Shown one piece after another: positions 6,379 through 7,920 of a stretch of 7,920 nucleotides of DNA. How positions within the stretch are numbered: position 1 is the stretch's first letter; each line of letters begins with the position of its first letter. Source of the stretch: an uncultured Elusimicrobium sp. (GTDB taxonomy: Bacteria > Elusimicrobiota > Elusimicrobia > Elusimicrobiales > Elusimicrobiaceae); the NCBI GenBank assembly GCA_902767385.1, contig CACXHA010000077.1, forward strand, positions 1 to 7,920, in the 5' to 3' direction. A model generated the notes under the pieces. The model had not been told where the DNA came from. It worked only from the letters and a program-made list of their open reading frames with translations, and searched no databases. Both the position numbers and the translations under genes were made by a program.

Positions 6379-7348
6379 TTGCTACCACATTTGCCAATTT
6401 TTCGGCTACTTTTTCCACTGGTTGGTCTGTTACTTTAAAGCCGGCTGCGCGTGCGTGACCGCCGCCGCCGAATTTTTGGGCAATTTTACTTACATCTACG
6501 TTGGTGCGGGAACGCAAATTAACAGAAATTTTGTCCGGTTCTTCTTTGATAAGAGCGGAAACCTCTACTCCCGGTATCATAGTAGGTTGGCTGACAATCC
6601 CTTGTGTTTGTGAAGGGGTCGCTCCCAATGCCTCAAAATCATAGCGGGTTAAAATAATTTCGCTGTATTTATTATTGAAATGCAGTTGCATTTTTTCTAA
6701 GGCAAGGCCTTGTAACTTAAGCTCAATATAAGGTTTTGTAAAATAAATTTCTTGGTTTACCTGAGCAATGTTCGCCCCCAACGCTACCAGGGCCGAGGCA
6801 ACCCGCAACGCTTCTGCGGTAGTATTGGAGTGCACAAAACGGCCCGTATCGGTTGCTACGCCGGTATAAAGGCAGGTGGCTTCATCGGGAGTGGGTAAAA
6901 ATTCTCCGCTGGATTCTTCAAACAATTGAAAAATAATTTCGGCGGTGCTGGAAGCTTGTGCATCTACATAATTTACAGTACCGTAGGTGTCACTTATCAA
7001 GTGGTGGTCTATGTTAATAAGTGTGCGGGCCTGACGTAAAATAAATTCTAAATCTCCTCCGCGTTTACGGTCCGAACATTCCAACAAAATGACGGTATCA
7101 AAATTGGCTTTTTTAGGTAGTTTTCCAAGATGAATTTTTTTTAAGCCGGGTAGAAACTGCAAATCACTCCCAAGGGTGGGGGCGGCATAAGCGTACACTT
7201 TTTTGCCCATGCGTTCAAGCAGTGATTTGAGGGCCAGCGTACAACCCAAAGAATCCCCGTCCGGGTTTAAATGCCCGGCAATAAAGAAATTTTTGCCACT
7301 ATGCAGCGCCTGCCAAATTTCTTGCAAACTCTGCAATTTCTTTTTCAT
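6356..7348 (-). CDS. nrnA: DHH/DHHA1 phosphoesterase: NrnA-type nano-RNase / pAp phosphatase
   Basis: NrnA-family enzymes degrade short oligoribonucleotides (and often pGpG) from the ends and dephosphorylate pAp to AMP. The 330-residue protein has motif I GHLNPDGDSLG (25-35, with H26, D30 and D32), a second motif VILLECSDRKR (86-96), motif III NIDHH (112-116, the DHH), the TDTGR motif (166-170) and the C-terminal DHHA1 glycine-rich substrate loop FGGGGHARAAG (293-303). In the second motif the usual metal-binding Asp position reads Glu (E90), with D93 nearby; other family members appear to share this form. The start is firm: the ATG overlaps the rbfA stop as ATGA, and AAGGA lies about 11 nt upstream. 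The gene sits between rbfA and truB, its common place in bacterial operons. Confidence 0.93.
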   Translation of the reverse strand: MKKKLQSLQEIWQALHSGKNFFIAGHLNPDGDSLGCTLALKSLLERMGKKVYAYAAPTLGSDLQFLPGLKKIHLGKLPKKANFDTVILLECSDRKRGGDLEFILRQARTLINIDHHLISDTYGTVNYVDAQASSTAEIIFQLFEESSGEFLPTPDEATCLYTGVATDTGRFVHSNTTAEALRVASALVALGANIAQVNQEIYFTKPYIELKLQGLALEKMQLHFNNKYSEIILTRYDFEALGATPSQTQGIVSQPTMIPGVEVSALIKEEPDKISVNLRSRTNVDVSKIAQKFGGGGHARAAGFKVTDQPVEKVAEKLANVVANVVKKLA

Positions 7349-7698
7349 GCTTGTTTTTCCTTGTTGATAATTTGGAAAATAGACTCTACGCGGGCCGCTT
7401 TTTCAGGGGTATCGTCGTATTCAAAGGTAAAAGAGGGAATCCGTTTTAAATGTAACCGTCCGCGCAGTTGTGCGCCGATTTCTTTACGCAAGAGAGAAAG
7501 GGCTTCTTGCGTTTTTTGGCGGTCTTCGGGGCCCCCAAATACGGAAAAATATACTTTGGCACTTGCTAAATCTTTAGCCACATGTACGGCGGTAATCGTT
7601 ACAATTCCGCCCAAATTTCCTTGAGCAGCCATTTTGGTAATTAAGGTGTTAATTTCCTCTAAAAAGAGCGTTTCTAAACGTTTAATGCGATCTATCAT
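7345..7698 (-). CDS. rbfA: 30S ribosome-binding factor A
   Basis: RbfA is a single KH-like-domain protein that binds the immature 30S subunit near 16S helix 1 and aids late maturation. With the start at 7698 the protein has 117 residues, the usual size. It begins with the expected basic helix (MIDRIKRLETLFLEEI). It then has VTITAVHVAKDLASAKVYFSVFG (about 33-55) and the family C-terminal block LHLKRIPSFTFEYDDT-EKAARVESI (82-107). The frame is open up to an ATG at 7773, but those 25 residues do not resemble RbfA. A perfect TATAAT at 7711-7706 also overlaps the intermediate ATG at 7707, so transcripts from it would start after 7707. This favours the ATG at 7698, 7 nt after the -10. There is no Shine-Dalgarno. 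It is the first gene of rbfA-nrnA-truB-ribF; infB, its frequent upstream neighbour, is not here. Confidence 0.9.
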   Translation of the reverse strand: MIDRIKRLETLFLEEINTLITKMAAQGNLGGIVTITAVHVAKDLASAKVYFSVFGGPEDRQKTQEALSLLRKEIGAQLRGRLHLKRIPSFTFEYDDTPEKAARVESIFQIINKEKQA

Positions 7699-7705
7699 AT
7701 CTACC

Positions 7706-7714
7706 ATTATATCA
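7706..7714 (-). promoter_or_regulatory. Putative extended -10 promoter of the rbfA operon
   Basis: The minus strand reads TGATATAAT, a perfect extended -10 (TG-N-TATAAT). The best -35 is TAACCA (3 of 6) at an 18-bp spacer, weak as is common when the TG extension is present. The hexamer ends 7 nt before the ATG at 7698, so the mRNA is predicted to start at or beside the start codon. The element lies in the divergent region shared with the tRNA promoter. Confidence 0.6.
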
Positions 7715-7798
7715 TTTTGAGGAATTATTTGGTTACAGGGGGAGTATACGTGGGCTTTTGACAACAAAAACACGGGGATACAAAGAGATAAAAATTGC

Positions 7799-7827
7799 TT
7801 TACATTTATTTTTGCATTTCCTATAAT
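7799..7827 (+). promoter_or_regulatory. Promoter of tRNA-Leu
   Basis: TTTACA (7799-7804, 5 of 6 to TTGACA) and TATAAT (7822-7827, perfect) are separated by the ideal 17 bp. The expected start, near 7834, leaves a leader of only a few nucleotides before the tRNA 5' end at 7838. This is the strongest sigma-70-type promoter in the window. Confidence 0.8.
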
Positions 7828-7837
7828 ATAACCACGT

Positions 7838-7920
7838 GGGCGAGTGGCGGAATGGCAGACGCGTACGGCTCAGGACCGTATGGACGAAAGTCCTTAAGGG
7901 TTCAACTCCCTTCCCGCCCA
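7838..7920 (+). tRNA. tRNA-Leu (anticodon CAG, reads CUG)
   Basis: The 83-nt sequence folds as a class II tRNA. The acceptor strands are GGGCGAG (7838-7844) and CCCGCCC (7913-7919). The D-stem is GCG/CGC around a loop containing GG. The anticodon stem is TACGG/CCGTA (7864-7868 with 7876-7880), with loop CTCAGGA and anticodon CAG at 7871-7873. The long variable arm has stem GGAC/GTCC with a GAAA tetraloop (7882-7893). The T-stem is AAGGG/CCCTT with loop TTCAACT. The discriminator is A73 (7920), the leucine identity base. The window ends exactly there, so whether CCA is encoded cannot be seen. The acceptor stem has one mismatch, A6-C67. It is transcribed divergently from rbfA. Confidence 0.97.

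Noticed and set aside
6155..6613. Plus-strand open frame of 152 codons opposite truB/nrnA
   Set aside because: It spans the antisense of two firmly identified genes and has no family motif; its Cys/Phe-rich composition is typical of a shadow frame.
7758..7763. Perfect TTGACA on the plus strand upstream of tRNA-Leu
   Set aside because: No good -10 lies at 16-18 bp; only TACAAA at a 15-bp spacer is present. The TTTACA-17-TATAAT promoter downstream is much better.

Overview
This is a compact bacterial housekeeping region. Every protein gene lies on the minus strand, and a tRNA-Leu on the plus strand closes the right end. No mobile element, CRISPR array, toxin or phage gene is visible. Base composition is moderate, and coding density is very high, with several start/stop overlaps. 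The divergence of the proteins, the order fmt / PASTA protein / rpe / rpsP, and the short TruB fit a deep-branching Gram-negative-type lineage. Elusimicrobiota (gut-associated relatives of Elusimicrobium) is my best guess from memory, held with low to moderate confidence. No single feature proves it.

Layout, read in the direction of transcription from right to left. (1) A divergent intergenic region of about 140 bp (7699-7837) carries a strong promoter for tRNA-Leu(CAG) to the right and an extended -10 element for rbfA to the left. (2) rbfA - nrnA - truB - ribF form a tight operon for 30S maturation, nano-RNA/pAp turnover, tRNA pseudouridine 55 synthesis and FMN/FAD synthesis. The junctions are a 4-nt ATGA overlap, a 23-nt overlap and another ATGA overlap. 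(3) After a 65-bp gap comes a HI0933/BaiN-type flavoprotein, coupled with a 2-nt gap to a cytoplasmic protein made almost entirely of seven 24-residue MORN-type repeats. A rho-independent terminator follows. (4) fmt - PASTA membrane protein - rpe form a third overlapping operon, which continues past a small hairpin into rpsP (ribosomal protein S16). Only the first 20 codons of rpsP lie in the window; this partial gene is easily missed.

Functionally the region centres on translation: initiator tRNA formylation, 30S maturation, a tRNA gene, tRNA modification and S16. Flavin synthesis sits beside a flavoprotein, and one pentose-phosphate enzyme is also present.

The observation most worth a second look is in the control signals. 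The three genes that appear to head transcripts (rbfA, the flavoprotein gene and fmt) each have a TG-N-TANNNT extended -10 element ending 6-7 nt before the ATG and no Shine-Dalgarno sequence, as expected for leaderless mRNAs. In contrast, the MORN gene and rpsP, which lie inside transcripts, have a perfect AAGGAG. I found no convincing new multi-gene system here.
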